Shown here: positions 23,563 through 34,644 of the stretch, piece by piece
How the letters are laid out: each line of letters opens with the position of its first letter
How positions within the stretch are numbered: position 1 is the stretch's first letter
Assembly (NCBI GenBank): GCA_014871385.1
Contig: CM026424.1
Span: 12,433,115-12,497,114, forward strand
DNA from: Ceratodon purpureus
Taxonomy: Eukaryota > Streptophyta > Bryopsida > Pseudoditrichales > Ditrichaceae
Reading direction: 5' to 3'
Length of the DNA: 64,000 bases
Translations under genes and position numbers: made by a program
Notes under the pieces: generated by a model
The model's database searches: none
Seen by the model: only the letters and a program-made list of their open reading frames with translations
What the model was told of the DNA's origin: nothing

Positions 23563-24258
23563 CTAATTGAGCTTACGAGGTGCAGGATCAGGACCAACAT
23601 CACGAGAGCCAGCGTTGATGTAGGGACCCCTCATAATTGCCCCCGGGGACAAAGGTTTACTAGAGTCGATGATGGGCTTCGATTGCGACTTGCTGCAAAC
23701 AACATGGCAGCTTCATTAGATTCCACAAGAACTTGACGAGAAGAGATGCACAATCAAAATTAAATGTGTGAGGAGAATGACTGACTCGAATGATACTTCT
23801 AAGATCCAGTAAACGCAAATTATGGCTTATGACATGTTCTTGGGATCAAACAGTTGCTTATGTTATAGACACTGGGAAACTCATGTTGTTTGGGTATGTC
23901 TAGTACGTAAATTGTTTTAGTTCCGATTTCAATCAAGAAAACATGATTCTACAACGTGTCATCCGCAAGCAGGAACGCATGTAGAGGCAAGATGATCCCA
24001 AATACAATCGATTTCTTATTCAAGACAAAATGTTACAAATGATAAAGAGCGGCATTCAGAGAAAGACTCTATGAAGATAACAAACTATAGCTCGAATGGC
24101 CTGCTTCAATTGAGCACACTACATGAATAGGTGAAATGACATAAACCAGTGAAGAGGAAACAGAACTGACAACAATACCTCAAAACAAGAGGGAACAAAA
24201 GACCTGCTGTCGCAAAGGCCACAAGCCCGGAGGCCAATATTGCGTTTCGTGACACCAT
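23563..24258 (-). CDS. 69-aa conserved plant membrane protein
   Basis: Two coding exons: 24258-24179 and 23692-23563 (donor GTATTG, acceptor TTTGCAG), joined within a Ser codon. The protein is 69 aa. It starts MVSRNAILASGLVAFATAGL, giving one N-terminal membrane helix (about residues 7-27), and continues into a basic and proline-containing tail with GAIMRGPYINAGSRDVGPDP. I recall small plant proteins of this size with an N-terminal helix and a RGPYIN(T/A)GSRD(V/I)GPD block; no function is known to me. A 5' UTR intron (about 24677-24267) is supported by CAG/GTATCA and TGTGCAG signals. A telo-box lies upstream. Each frame is too short to stand out alone; phase agreement across the intron is the main evidence. 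Confidence 0.75.
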
Positions 24259-24841
24259 CTGAAGCTCTGCACACGCAAAACCTAATGAGTCGCAAAAAAT
24301 AATAATTTAAAAATTAAAAAATTTAAAAAAATTTAAAAAAATCCAATAGAATTCCATCCAAGTTCTCCAGGTCCAGAATCCCTCTCTATCAAAAACAGAA
24401 GCTTGTTCACAATTCAGACACTCCTAAAGCTTCGATACTCACACACAAGACATCCGCACACGCTTAAGCTACATAAAACAATCAAAACTTCCAAACTTGC
24501 CACAAATAACCTAATTCGCAAAATCACGAGAAACCCACATAAATTCAGAACTAAAAATTGCTAAAACCAACATCACAGCGAACGAGCTGCAAATTCATGC
24601 CCGTAACCATCACCTCTGCCTAAAATCGCCCCTCACAACGGAAATACGGAGAGAAAAGCGCAAAATGCTGGTGATACCTGTGGTGTGCAGACTGCAGCAG
24701 ATGTGTGAGACTTTCTATGAAGAATAGTTCGCCATGTGCTGCCAGATTCAGTACTGTAGAGGTTCAGTCCTTCGAAATGCGTCACACCCCAGCTTCACAT
24801 CGGCAAACAATCGCACCTCGACACTTGACACCCCAAAACCC

Positions 24842-24855
24842 AAAACCCTAAACCC
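24842..24855 (-). promoter_or_regulatory. Telo-box-like motif
   Basis: AAAACCCTAAACCC lies about 165 bp upstream of the 5' UTR splice donor of the minus-strand 69-aa protein gene. AAACCCTAA telo-boxes are common near plant transcription starts, often in translation or housekeeping genes. Its role here is inferred from position only. Confidence 0.4.
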
Positions 24856-25499
24856 AGATGTGGGCTGCGAAATGGATCAAACGATGCAGCATTGACAGTT
24901 CCCAAGTTCGGAACAGGCATGGACTGTGCTGGCATTCAATTGTCCCTTCCTACATCAATTCTACAAACTTCCATCTGACTATGGGTCCACTTTGTAACTT
25001 ACATAGGCTGGGGCTGGATGTGAAATTCTGGCACAATTTTGGAGTTTAGGCCAAGGAAAACCTCGTCCCAATTGCATCCAATTGGCTAAAAAATTTGGGG
25101 CTTGAATTGTTGCCACATAAGATGTCATGTGGGATATATTGCGGTTATAGACAGGCTCTAACATCAAGCCCTTGAGTTGGATTTTAAAGAATTTGGCAAT
25201 ATTATTAGTTGAAATTGAAGAGTTTGAATTGGTCCACAATTTAGCACCAAGTGTAAAGTTGACCTAAGTTGTTGATGGGGTGTAGAGAGGATATCTTTGA
25301 GCTTGGACTTCATACACCCTTGCGTGGATGAATATTGTTGCGGTCCATATACCAAGTCAAATTGCCTTCATTTTATAATAGTTACTCCATAATATTTGCC
25401 ACGATCCAAAGTCACCTTAAATTAGTTTTGTATTGATTAAATTTTGAACGCCGCTAGGGGTTGATAAAATAGCGAGGATCTAAATATTCCACTTCCTTT

Positions 25500-25770
25500 A
25501 CCGTAACACCATAGCATGTTCGTTCTCTGTTAAACAAATATTTATAATTTTTGGAAAAACAAAGTTCGTTCCTCTAATTGAATTTCTTGATGTTCGTTTT
25601 TTAGCAAAAAAAAATCACTAGAAATAATCTCAAATGGCTTAGATTCAATAAAATATCACAAAAACAATTTATTCTATTTTCATTTTTTGTCTTTATAATT
25701 TTCTAATTTTTTTGTGTTTTTTTTTTTTTTTGGGAATCATTCATTAACTAACCTCCTATGGTGTTACGGT
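25500..25770. mobile_element. Candidate MITE with 15-bp perfect inverted termini
   Basis: ACCGTAACACCATAG (25500-25514) recurs as CTATGGTGTTACGGT (25756-25770). The 271-bp span is AT-rich and non-coding. The inverted repeat may extend two bases further on each side. The target duplication could not be decided by eye. Confidence 0.5.
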
Positions 25771-26237
25771 AATCATTCCTTTTGTGTTAAAATGGATTAT
25801 GCTTTAACAAATTTGAAATTCACCTACTCATTTAAATCAATATGGATCTTTGGATGTGAGGCTTGAATTCAATGCTAAGTAAAAAACTATAGAATGTACT
25901 TCTTAAGATTTAGAAATCTCTTCTACACGTACAACTTTGCATTCATATCTAGAGTAACGGTGTCTATACGAATCCTTCTACTTCATGTTTACCTTTCATT
26001 ATTTATTTAATTGAAGGATATGATTTATTTTACTTTATATTTTATAATGCATTTTTAAATATTGGTTTACAATACTTCAAAATAAAGCGCCTCATATCTT
26101 CTCTACCCTAAGTACTATGTTGCACCAACTATGTGGAGCAAGAAGTGAAATTAGAGTCATGAACAATAAATGACTTGGGGTTTTGTTTGTGTGTTTCTGC
26201 GCGATTGTTTTGAGGTTTTATTTCTTGTTCTTTTTCT

Positions 26238-26239
<2 letters not shown>

Positions 26240-26271
<32 letters not shown>
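26240..26271. repeat. 32-nt poly-T tract
   Basis: An uninterrupted T run about 95 bp upstream of the start codon of the disrupted gene at 26365. It may be a simple repeat or the remnant poly-A of a minus-strand retroposon; no target duplication was found. Confidence 0.8.
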
Positions 26272-26272
<1 letters not shown>

Positions 26273-26364
26273 GTTGTTGTTTATTTCGGAGGATTAGGTT
26301 AGGGGGAGGTCGCAAACCCTCTCTCGCTTCTTTTCTGTACCGCTCCTCGCACTGCTGCTGCTGA

Positions 26365-26843
26365 ATGGAGGAGTGGATGGCGAAGGTGGACAAGGAGCTC
26401 AAGGAGACTAAGGAGGACTTAGTGTCCCAAAGGAAGCTCCTTCTCCCATTTTGTGAGAGGGAGCTCCTCATTCTTGCTGCGGAGATCTTAAAGTGGGCGG
26501 TGAAGAAGCAAGGGGTGGAAGATGGCAACGAATTGTACCTTTTCGACCCCAATGTGGCCTAGGAAGTTTTGGTAAGTTTGTGTATTCTTTAATTATTTAT
26601 GCTTTGTTTTTTGTTTTTTTTTGTTTTTTATTATTTTTTGTTTTTTTGTGCTTCTTTTAACTATTTAAGTTTTACTATTTTTAGCTTGCGTGCCGCGCAT
26701 ATTCCGAGAAATTAGCTCCACGGCAAAAAGATGTGATGGAGTTTAAAAATATGTCAGCGGTCGTCATCACTCTCAGAAACAGCATGGCTCATTATCAAAA
26801 CATTGAGGCTCTGGAGGGAATGAAAATAGGTCCGGCTTCCTAA
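26365..26843 (+). pseudogene. Disrupted two-exon gene of unknown family
   Basis: Exon 1 runs from 26365 to 26571 (donor GTAAGT at 26572). Exon 2 runs from 26685 (after TTTTTAG) to a stop at 26841-26843. The reading phase agrees across the intron. Exon 1 encodes a charged helical segment beginning MEEWMAKVDKELKETKEDLV and exon 2 encodes EKLAPRQKDVMEFKNMSAVV and ...EALEGMKIGPAS. An in-frame TAG at 26560-26562 interrupts exon 1 three codons before the donor, so the full product of about 121 residues cannot be made without readthrough; a 65-aa product remains possible. Phase-consistent splice sites and a smooth continuation argue for a once-functional gene. I do not recognise the family. Confidence 0.55.
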
Positions 26844-29800
26844 AGAGAAATAGTTTTTGACGCAATAACGGTAGCTCGAAAAGATTAAACGTTTGTGGTA
26901 AAATGACACTCTAGTTAAAAATTTATCCAATAGAATGCCTTGATAACGATGAACATGCAACCATTCAAATCAACAATGTGAACATTTATTTGTTGATTTC
27001 AAGTGGGGAATTTTAATTACTGCAATTTTAATTTTAATTATTAATATGAATGTAATTTTAATTACATGTATTTAATTATTGTACTATAATTACATGTATT
27101 TAATTTAATTACTATAATTTATAATAATTAATATTCTAATAATTAATTTAATTACTGAAATTAACAATAATTTTTTTTACATACTCGTTGTATGTCATAT
27201 GAAGAATGGTGACTTAGTAGGTAAGGCCTCTACGTAGGAACTAACAAATTTAATCTCATTGATTATCATTAAAGTGCGCCTTAAATCATTTATTAAAATG
27301 CATGCATCTTTATTAACACTACTTTTGATGCAAACGGTTTGACGTACCACTAGATTGATCTTGTGATTTTTAATGAATAATACACAACCTCTTAAAAAAG
27401 TTTGGATTTTTTATAAATGATTTTTTATAAATAATACAACAGTACCTTAGTTGTATAAATTATTGCATGACAATTAAAAAAAATAACATTCGTGATTAGT
27501 TGTGGGCATTAAAGTTGCTTTTTAACAAGGAACAAGAAGATTGAAAACCATCATGTTTCATTGTAGGCATTACAATAATAAAAAAGTCAAACAATGGAGA
27601 AAATATCGCATTGCGTTGTTTTTTTTTTTTTTTTTCTTTTAAATTTGTTTTGTTTTGTTTTGTTTTTTTTGTTTTTTTTGTTTTTTTTTTTTTCCCCCCA
27701 ATTAGAAGACAACATTTGATTTGATCAATTCTACATGAAATTGTTGTCTTCATTGTCCTTGTAGAAGATGTAGATCGTTGTTGATATCTACTTCTACAAA
27801 TTTCATCTTTAAGTAAAATCTGGAAAACTTTGAGCACTGTCATGAAAGAGTCAAAATCAAAAGTTTGCAATAGTGATGACGGTTATGTTTGCCTTAGAGA
27901 AATATCATATTTAAATGTTATCAATCTTAATTAATAATGAATATAAATGGAAAAACTAGACATACATGTTTCTTATGTGTATATTTAAAAGTATAAATAT
28001 TATTAGTATGTTTATTGTTGATATGAAAAAAATAAAATTATTAAGGTGATTTATGCATATAATCATTTTATTTCAATGTAAGTATGAATAATATAATTGA
28101 ATAACAAAGTATCATTTGTATAATTATATATTAACCCATGACTATCCTTAAAACCCGAAATGGGTTTTAGTAGTTCCCGTAGGAGAAAAATTCAGCCAAC
28201 TTTGACCATTTTGATCTCACAAATTCAGAGTTGTAATCAAATACATTTTTACAAGCCTTCAAAATTAACATGTTGATTTCAAAATAGTATTCAAAATAAA
28301 TTATGTACATTTTAAAGAAAATTTTGAAAATAACATTGACGATGTTGTTAATTTTTTAGAAAACTATGACACAATTCTTACAAAGTTCATGTAAAGACAA
28401 AACGTTATGTAAAATAAAAGAAGGTATACTAGATATTGTATTTAAAAGTGTGATAATTAATAGAATATAAAATCTTGAAGTCACGTAACTTATTAATATT
28501 TAATTTTTTCCTGGAATTAATAAAACACTTGCATAGCTTTTGAAAATTCTAAAGCACACTTGATTTGACGTATTTATGCTGATTTGATGTATTTATGCTG
28601 ATTTAATGGATGTTAAAATTTGAATATATTTTGAAAAAGAGATTTGGTATTTTGAAAGTTTGTGCAATGCCTAGTATATGGTTTTATATGTAACGAATTA
28701 TATTTATATCTAACATGTATATAAATAGAATTATTGCACTTTTTTATACTTGTATTATATTGCATATAGAAATGAAAAATTTGTATTTTTATAAGAATAT
28801 TTTACCTATATGCATTGAAGAAGTATAAATAAAAAATATGTATGTCTAATAAAAATAGGGTTGTATACATGAGTAAAAACATTTGGATATTTTTTTATAG
28901 TGTCATTTTTTTGTGTAGAAGCCAGGTGGTTATGGATGTGATACCTTAAGCTTGAAGTTTTTCCATTTATTAGAATTATTTTTTTATTGAAAAAAATGAA
29001 TTTGGACTTTGATAATATAGAATACTTTAATTTAAGTCCAACTTTTTGATTGAAAAGATTAAATTTCATACTTTTATGCTTTGTAAAAAAGTAGCATCAA
29101 ACAAACACTTGCAGGCATAGTAGTAGAAGATAAATAATATTTAATTCTTTTTCAAAGTAATCATTTCAAGTAATACACATCCTGATGAAATTCATGTCAA
29201 AAATTGGTACGAAAATGACATCATTTAATAATTCATATAAATGTTTTGGATATTTTTAAATAATAAGAACAAATTTTGATTTTTGGGGGAAAGAAAAAAA
29301 AAAAAAACCTTTCTTAAAACCTTTGAAACTATTAAATTTTTACTTGAAAATTATTTTGTGTACTTCATGAGTGTAAGAAATCAAAATCACATCAAATAAT
29401 GCAGTTTTTATTTTTCTACTAGACGGACTCATTTAAAGTTAGTTGCTTTACGAACTCATTGAAAAGTTAAAATAACATGATTTTGAGGCACATCAATTAT
29501 GCCATAATTGCCTTAAAATGTTTGGACTTTTGGGTCCAAGATCCATCTTCCTTCTAAACATCTATAATTAGTGACTAGTCTTTCTACGGATGGCACAGGT
29601 GAAATTGACAACCTTGCTAGAAACAAATTTGAATAGAAGTAAAGAGCACTTCACACTATGACCATCAACCCATAGGCCGTCCACTTGCAACAATTAAATG
29701 TCTAGAATGTCCAAAGTCGGTCAAAAATGCCTTCACATTATGATCAAAGGTCAAGAGGTCGTCACCTCGAAAATAGCCTACATGGTAGTACTTTTTTAAT

Positions 29801-30300
29801 ATATTATTTTTTTTTACAATTTTTGAAAGTGAAAATTATATCATGATATTATTTTGATCAATGGGCAACCTTATGTCCAATGTATGTGGTATTAATTTTC
29901 ACTTTTAATAAACCTAAAAAAAAAACACTAAATTCGTCTAAAGAAACCTCAATGTTTGAATACAATTGGTAGATTACTTCCATGTGAATAGTGTGGTATG
30001 AAATGATGTGAGTCAAGTGATCAATGGATGTCAAAGAAGTCTAGGGATTGGTTTTCTATGCTTGGTCAATTTAGGGCCTCTTTAACAAAGCCAAGGTTTT
30101 AACGTACTTTGTTTATGAAATAAGTTTTAAAATTACCTTCCATAAGATTCATAGAAGGGCCACACTGGACTAGTCCGGTCTTCTAGGCCTCAAAAACATT
30201 AACTCAAATGGATCTCTTTCATTTACTTATCAAATATGAATTGGCTAGAGCAACTCGAATGGGTGGTGTGGCCAGAGGGAAGAATAGCATTGCATCTAAC

Positions 30301-30489
30301 GGAGGATGTTGCAAAATGGACCACGACCAAAAACGGTTAACATGTAGCACATTTGTTCATTCTAAGGCAAAAATGTAGTTTTGCGTTACATGTCTTATTT
30401 TTTGTGATTTAAAAAATAAGCAATGTACTAGGAAGCTACGTTATGGATGTTAACCGTTTTCAATCGTGATCCGTTTTGCAGCATCCTAC
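30301..30489. mobile_element. 189-bp MITE-like element with ~44-bp inverted termini
   Basis: The left arm begins GGAGGATGTTGCAAAATGGA and the reverse complement of the right arm begins GTAGGATGCTGCAAAACGGA. The similarity continues through ACGGTTAACAT on both sides. The whole unit could fold into a long hairpin. The target duplication is not resolved (CTAAC on the left, CTTAAC on the right). No coding capacity. Confidence 0.65.
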
Positions 30490-31537
30490 CTTAACCAACT
30501 TGGCTAACATGGCAGCAATATGTTTTCAGTTGAAAATCCATACGGGCAAATTGGGCACAAACATGTGGATATATGAGAGATCCATTAGTCGACGTCTCAG
30601 GGTACACTTATAGTACCCTGTTGAAAACTCTCTGAGTGATTGCTCATGCAAATTCAAGGTACAAATTATACGTACTTGTATATGCACCTGGATTATATCT
30701 ACAACTGATAATATATTCTCTATGTTGCAGAGTGGCGATTCTCCGCAACTTGAACAAGCTGTAAGCTAATGCTATATATACTATTTCATCATGTTTATAT
30801 ACATTCTCTTTCTCATGGCTACATCGCTGCTTTGGGAGCATAACAGTAAGGTTTCCCGAGTAAAGGCATGCAAAAAATAGCTAACAACTTCGCGGCTTAC
30901 GTCAAATGGATGTGAATGCATGCACTAAACAACTTTGATGCACATGCAATACATACAATATAGGAGTACTACGACACTTCTCTCTTGTTGTACAACACAA
31001 TTCGAGTGTTCTTTCTCACTCGACTTGATTCCATGAAACAGAAACTAAGGACATGAAAAGTTCGAAGAAAATGCTCACTGAACACCAGTTCTCAAACGAG
31101 GACAAAGCACCAAATCTAGAGTTTGACAGAGAATGCTACGATTTAAAGGTCGAAAAATACCTTCTCAGTGATCCACAGCATTGCACTTTGAAGCCAACAC
31201 AGAAGGAAATCACAAAATCACACTAATGAGAAAACCATTCACATAACTCGCCTCACTTGCAAATCCAATATTCCCACAAAGCACACAACGAAAATACTCC
31301 CATAGCTTGACGTATTGCTCTGTTGCTCATTTCTGGGATAAATTTTTCAAACCTGAACGGAAAATAATACACATTTGAAGTTGTTCTAAACTTATGAAGG
31401 TATTGGTGAATTGGGAGTCATTAAGCAATACTCCATGCAATCAAGAGTGGGAGAGAAGTCGCCTATCTATTCCGACAGTGCCTCTTCCAATCAATGTATC
31501 TTCTTTGAGACGAAAGCATATAAATACATTACAGAGC

Positions 31538-32866
31538 TTAATCTTGTCGTCGCCTCTCCCTCCTCAAGGCTTTGTAAAGCCCTTGACCAAGAAGAACATT
31601 CAGGACGTTGAGGCCCACCATACCAGTGAGGGCCAGCGGCCATTCAAATCCACTGGGAAACTTAGAAGCATCCCAGAGAAGCTTCGCTGTTATCCAAAAA
31701 TGAACGAAAATTCTGGTAGAAAAGAATGCAATCCAATTCAGCGCCCAGGTGACCAAATTGCCCCAAGTACCCTTTGCTTTTGTTGTCGAGGCGAGCTTTC
31801 TGACTTTGCGCAAGTGCAAGAATATTGAATGCACCTGGTGCAGCGCAATTCACAAATCACGGTATCAGCAGAAGTGCCCAAAACAATACAAAAAATCGGG
31901 TTTAGGGTTTAACAGAGTCTAGGGTTTATTCAGTGACTCAAACAAGCAGCACCTATGCAAATCGATACCCCTATGCAATGAGCGTGTATCCCTTCTGGTT
32001 TTAAGTAGCAGGCTTGACCGGCCTTATACATACCTCGCACAAGAGGGTGAGAATCAAGTAGTTGATGCACGAATCTCGCTCAAGGGCAGGGGTGAAGCAG
32101 GTTAGAAGAACTGCATGATGCACAAGCAGATGAGGTGCCTTCGGACTGTAAAGGTGCTTCCGTATCATGTCCAATTGATCATAAGCAAAGTAGCCGCAGG
32201 ATATGGCCAATGCCGAGTACGCTCCAGGCCACGTCCGACTATAAAGAACATCATGAGTAAGCATGTTCGATAACCCAGAAATCTTCGCTTCCTTCACAAT
32301 CAACACAATCACTGCACACATATACATGCAATCAGATGCAGAACTCCACATGGGCAAGGGTGACTTGCAAAATCCTCTCTGTCAACAGCAAGATGGCAGA
32401 TCCATAATTTCCAAAAAAATCACATGTCCACATAGACCTGAAGATATGAAAAACTTTCACAATGCATCGCGTATGTTCCAGATGGCAAGGACAATGCTCG
32501 CTCAAAAAGAGAAAACCCCAAAGCAACAGAAGAAGCACATACCTCACCTGACAAAGAGATGAGAGAAGAATGTACAAGCGATACGGACGTGTTGAGAAAA
32601 TCCGCAGCGACCGCAGGAGTAAGCCCTCGAGTAATATCCGGTCTCCATCGCAAGTAAACCTCAATCATCTTGTTAACCCCCTCGAAAAACACAGCAGCTG
32701 CAAACACTTGCCAGAGACGCAAATTCCCATCTTTCATGTGCAGCGCCACCAGCACCGCCCACAATGCCAGAAGCGCCGTGAAGAAAACGCCCACCGCATC
32801 CGGCCTCCACCCAGTCGGGGGTTTGGTCTCAATCACCCCGTTCACGGCCTCACTCGCCCCCTCCAT
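31538..32866 (-). CDS. TLC-domain multipass membrane protein
   Basis: Three exons, 32866-32548, 32311-32034 and 31834-31538, give 297 aa. All junctions are GT-AG. Of two possible donors for exon 1 only CAG/GTGAGG (32547) keeps the frame. The start is the ATG at 32866 (MEGASEAVNGV); upstream in-frame codons are not ATG. Several hydrophobic helices are present. The TLC (TRAM-LAG1-CLN8) signature includes a helix with YFAYDQLDMI and the paired histidines LLVHHAVLL (about residues 169-177), with a C-terminal basic tail RRERRRQD. TLC proteins act in ceramide synthesis or membrane lipid homeostasis. The ceramide-synthase Lag1p motif is not evident, so a TLCD-type role in lipid handling at the ER or plasma membrane is the better inference. 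Intron 2 holds GGGTTTAGGGTTT telo-like repeats. Confidence 0.8.
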
Positions 32867-33701
32867 CCCCAAATCACACCTCTTCACCCCCAAAAACAAA
32901 AATCAAACCAAAAAAACCGCAACCTCACAAACACCACCTAGTTGATAAATCTCTGTACAAAGGCTAACCCGATCGAAACAAACTGTTTGTGTCTCCCCCT
33001 TGTCTTGTGTGTGTGTCGTTCTCACTACACACAAAGCAATAGCTGCTATCCAACACCGCCACAAAAGTAAAATACCAGAGCTTTTGGGATACAATCAACA
33101 CCTCCAGTATGGTTAATAATAACAGCCTCATTCACGGAATCAATGGTGGATACAGGATATTCCCTCCAATGGTGATATGAGAGGAGTGATGCCTCCTGTG
33201 AAGAATTACGTCGGCGTCTATCAGTTTGATTGTTGCATGAATCAAGTCTCGAGAGCGAGTTTCACCGAAACTAAGTTAGTGAGTCGTGAGTCGGAGCCAG
33301 GCTGTTGTGTAGTAAGAAGATAGCTTGGAGATTATCGACACCCAGGGCTCAGGAGTCGAATGGGAGTGTAGCAAGACGTTGAGGAGGTACAGGAAGGGGG
33401 TGGGGCCCAGCGAGGCGAGTGACGCGCTCTCAGCAGGGCCGCGGAGCGGAAGTTACCGGGCTCGGAGAGCAGTAAGAGTTTGGGTCTGTCACGTGACCTG
33501 GCTCGGTCCGGGTTTGGCGCCATTGTGATTGCCGGTCCGTCCTGCGTGGCACCTGCAGTTGGGGCAGTGGGGCGGTGTGTTTCGCGGGAAGGGGAGGGGG
33601 AGGGTGGTACGAAGCAGTGTCGGAGGTTCTGCGACCCTCCTACTGGCGCGCGTTTCGGGAGCTAGCCGTACAGGCCTGCAAGGCAATTACACCCATTCTT
33701 A

Positions 33702-34027
33702 CCTTTTCTAGGGTCTCTTTATTTTCCCCCATCGAGAGGTGCAACTGCTGGTTCGGTTGCTAGGCTCGGTGGGTTCCATTTTGCTGCCCTTCCCTATTTA
33801 GGGATCCTGGGTTTTTTTTTGGTTTTAATTTTTTAATTTTTAATTTTTAATTTTAAAATTGGAAGCCGTAGGTCCCAAATTACTCGAAGCACGTCTCCTT
33901 GAGATCACTAGGACCCCCACTCAAGGCAAATAATAGGGGCTGAGATTTGCCCCCTCCCCTCCCACCTCCCGAGCCTGGCTTCCGAGCCACCACTTGATGG
34001 GGGAAAATAGACAGAGCCCCTTTTCTA
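33702..34027. mobile_element. Mutator-like MITE, copy B (308 bp, element 33711-34018)
   Basis: The left end reads GGGTCTCTTTATTTTCCCCC and the reverse complement of the right end reads GGCTCTGTCTATTTTCCCCC. A perfect 9-bp target duplication CCTTTTCTA flanks it at 33702-33710 and 34019-34027. It is the inverted relative of 4194-4500, sharing GGTTCGGTTGCTAGGCTCGG and the block around CTAGGACCCCCACTCAAGGC. The intact 9-bp duplication makes this the better-preserved insertion. Confidence 0.9.
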
Positions 34028-34598
34028 TGTTCTTCATTGTGGATGTACCTTGGGTCCTTGGAAAATCTAAATCTAGTAATGACGTGGAAAGAAGTGTTAT
34101 TCTATACATTCGTAGATCATCTAAAAATAATGGGAATTTAATCAGATTATTTGGTTAAATTTTTTGAAGTTGTCTACATAGCGTAGAGGAATTGAAATTT
34201 TGCTTTTATAATACAAATGAGCATTTACAAACTTTCTACTTATAGAATGTAGTTTTCATTATTTTTATCCTTCTTTTTAAGATTTCTTTCATTGATGTAC
34301 AAAATTTGGTTGAGTAGTTACCCACTAGGTAACTTGTATATCTTCTTGCTTTTTCATCGTATTATCATTTTGCCATTTACAAGAGTTGCAATTCAAAAGT
34401 ATTTGTGAATCTGAAGTTCAAAACTTTAAAGATTGTATCATTTGACTAATTATTTGAATTTGACCTTGAAAGAAGAAGTGATGAAGGAAGCATAGTCATC
34501 AAAATATAAGAACTTAGACATTTTTTTTCTTTTTGAAAGATGTTATAATGTTACAAGAATACAATTCTCAATTACACATCCTAAATTTACAACAAATT

Positions 34599-34644
34599 TA
34601 CTGAGATGAAAAATTGAAAGGTACTGAGATGAAAAATAGAAAGG
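34599..34644. repeat. 23-bp tandem duplication
   Basis: Two adjacent copies of a TACTGAGATGAAAAAT(T/A)GAAAGG unit, at 34599-34621 and 34622-34644, differ at one base. Confidence 0.85.

Larger units (their letters stand above)
24860..31537. other. AT-rich intergenic region with small elements
   Basis: Almost 6.7 kb with no intact gene. It contains an inverted-repeat element (25500-25770), a disrupted two-exon gene (26365-26843), homopolymer T tracts (26240-26271 and 27618-27695), a 19-bp tandem duplication near 28562-28600, and a 189-bp MITE-like element (30301-30489). Confidence 0.55.

Noticed and set aside
26240..26271. Poly-T tract as evidence that the gene at 26365 is retroposed
   Set aside because: The gene keeps an intron and lies in the opposite orientation to the implied poly-A; no target duplication found.
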